The translations under genes were made by a program, and so were the position numbers. Shown piece by piece: positions 45,300-46,226 of a stretch of DNA of 46,226 nucleotides. How positions within the stretch are numbered: the first letter of the stretch is position 1; every line of letters starts with the position of its first letter. Origin of the DNA: Patescibacteria group bacterium (GTDB lineage Bacteria > Patescibacteriota > Patescibacteriia > UBA10025 > JAHIVO01). The stretch spans positions 1 through 46,226 of the forward strand of contig JADFTK010000003.1 in NCBI GenBank assembly GCA_022560375.1, read 5' to 3'. The notes below the pieces were generated by a model. That model saw only the letters and a program-made list of their open reading frames with translations, did no database searches and was not told the DNA's origin.

Positions 45300-45965
45300 A
45301 TGAAAGCGAACTCACTCCTTGTCAGCCCGTCGGTCCTCCCCGAGAGTTACCGTGAGTCATACGAGAAGTTAGAGTTACGCCAGGGAGTAGCTGCTCTTCA
45401 GGAAATCCACCGGTCCGATGGCTATAAGTGGGGGTGGCCAGCAGATGTAGTCGCCAGCGTTTCAAAAAATGTGTACGTCGGAATGTCCATGCTCAGCGCA
45501 TGGAAAGTGATACCAAATTCTCAAGTTGCAGGCGTAATCGACGCGGTCAGAAATCGTCTACTAAACATTCTATTAGAACTTCGAGAACATCATCCGGAGG
45601 TACTAACGGCGGAGGGAAATCTTCAGCCAATCCCGAAAGATGCAATCAGGATGCTCGTCATAAATAATATTTATGGTGTGCAAAACGTGGTAGAGCCTGG
45701 TGGGATTGTAAACCAACAAATCTACCAGAGGGTGCGAACTGGGGACCTTGATTCGCTGACGGCAGTATTAAAGGAGTTGTCTCTTTCCAACGAACTGCTC
45801 GCCGATCTTTCTTCGGCGATATCTGAAGACGAGGACGTGCGTGGAAAAGGAATTGGTCCAAAAATATCAAGCTGGCTGGGCCGAATTGCAGAAAGTGCAT
45901 CAACTTCTATTGTGACAATAGCAACTCAAGCGATCTTGCGATTTTACGGACTATCAGGGGACTGA
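45300..45965 (+). CDS. AbiTii-domain-like protein
   Basis: 221 aa; IPNSQVAGVIDAVRNRLLNILLELREHHPE ... QNVVEPGGIVNQQIYQRVRTGDLDSLTAVLKELSLSNELLADLSSAI. Confidence 0.6.
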   Translation: MKANSLLVSPSVLPESYRESYEKLELRQGVAALQEIHRSDGYKWGWPADVVASVSKNVYVGMSMLSAWKVIPNSQVAGVIDAVRNRLLNILLELREHHPEVLTAEGNLQPIPKDAIRMLVINNIYGVQNVVEPGGIVNQQIYQRVRTGDLDSLTAVLKELSLSNELLADLSSAISEDEDVRGKGIGPKISSWLGRIAESASTSIVTIATQAILRFYGLSGD

Positions 45966-46115
45966 TCTCTTTGGGCCGCTACAGCAGCAGTCTGATTGAT
46001 CGTAGTTAGGTGCACACTGCGGGACCAAACCTTACTGAGCCGCTGGCGGACTCACTGCTGGCGGCCTTCTACGTGAACCAACCCACACCAGCCCAATAAT
46101 ACCCAACAAAAGCCG

Positions 46116-46226
46116 CTACAGCGCTTCCTGAGACCCCAGCCCGCCCTGCGCCGCCAGCCCCGCAGCCAAATAGAAACTCACAATCATCGCCCCACCGCTG
46201 GCAGTCACCCCGGCAGCGCCCCTCCA
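46116..46226 (-). CDS. C-terminal fragment of a probable membrane protein truncated by the window edge (...GAAGVTASGGAMIVSFYLAAGLAAQGGLGSQEAL*)
   Basis: Open from window end to TAG; strongly GC-rich codon usage. Confidence 0.4.
   Translation of the reverse strand, partial: WRGAAGVTASGGAMIVSFYLAAGLAAQGGLGSQEAL

Noticed and set aside
45428-45903. 79-aa plus and 81-aa minus ORFs overlapping the AbiTii-like gene
   Set aside because: Alternative frames of a better-supported ORF
1-46226. CRISPR array, rRNA operon, transposase or prophage module
   Set aside because: No regularly spaced direct repeats, rRNA signature stretches, transposase ORFs or capsid/terminase-like ORFs were seen on reading

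Overview
This window looks like chromosomal DNA of a Patescibacteria/CPR-type bacterium. The inference rests on gene content, the small-genome style and many lineage-type hypothetical proteins; it was not tested by search. The core landmark is the replication-origin neighbourhood (about 33.5-38.8 kb): tsaE, PRC-barrel, yidC, yidD, rnpA and rpmH, then dnaA and dnaN, with DnaA-box-like 9-mers in the rpmH-dnaA and dnaA-dnaN gaps. Other regions are a polysaccharide block (two O-antigen-ligase-like proteins, GT4 glycosyltransferase, Wzx-type flippase), a large single-chain purL, a SpoIID-like protein with duplicated Ig-like domains, a sortase-fold protein, ruvB, a NIF3-like protein, a VanW-family protein, Hsp20, tRNA-Glu, a CuA-type cupredoxin, HD-domain protein, tsaD, valS, pilB, a DHH-like protein, PBP1A, ROK kinase and tyrS. 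The right end (about 45.3-46.2 kb) has an AbiTii-like ORF and GC-rich sequence that appears compositionally foreign. Best candidates for undescribed biology: (i) a three-gene operon of small membrane proteins (42, 41 and 160 aa) behind a strong promoter and a ~300-nt leader containing a 184-nt inverted-repeat rod; (ii) a tRNA-Glu gene flanked on both sides by exact copies of its own ends, with a GIY-YIG ORF and a perfect double hairpin in the left segment; (iii) a sortase-like protein with Ser in place of the catalytic Cys; (iv) a 33-aa Cys-rich metallothionein-like peptide after tyrS; (v) a four-repeat protein; (vi) an ART-like protein with a zinc-knuckle N-terminus. All family calls are by eye from the translations; no searches were run.
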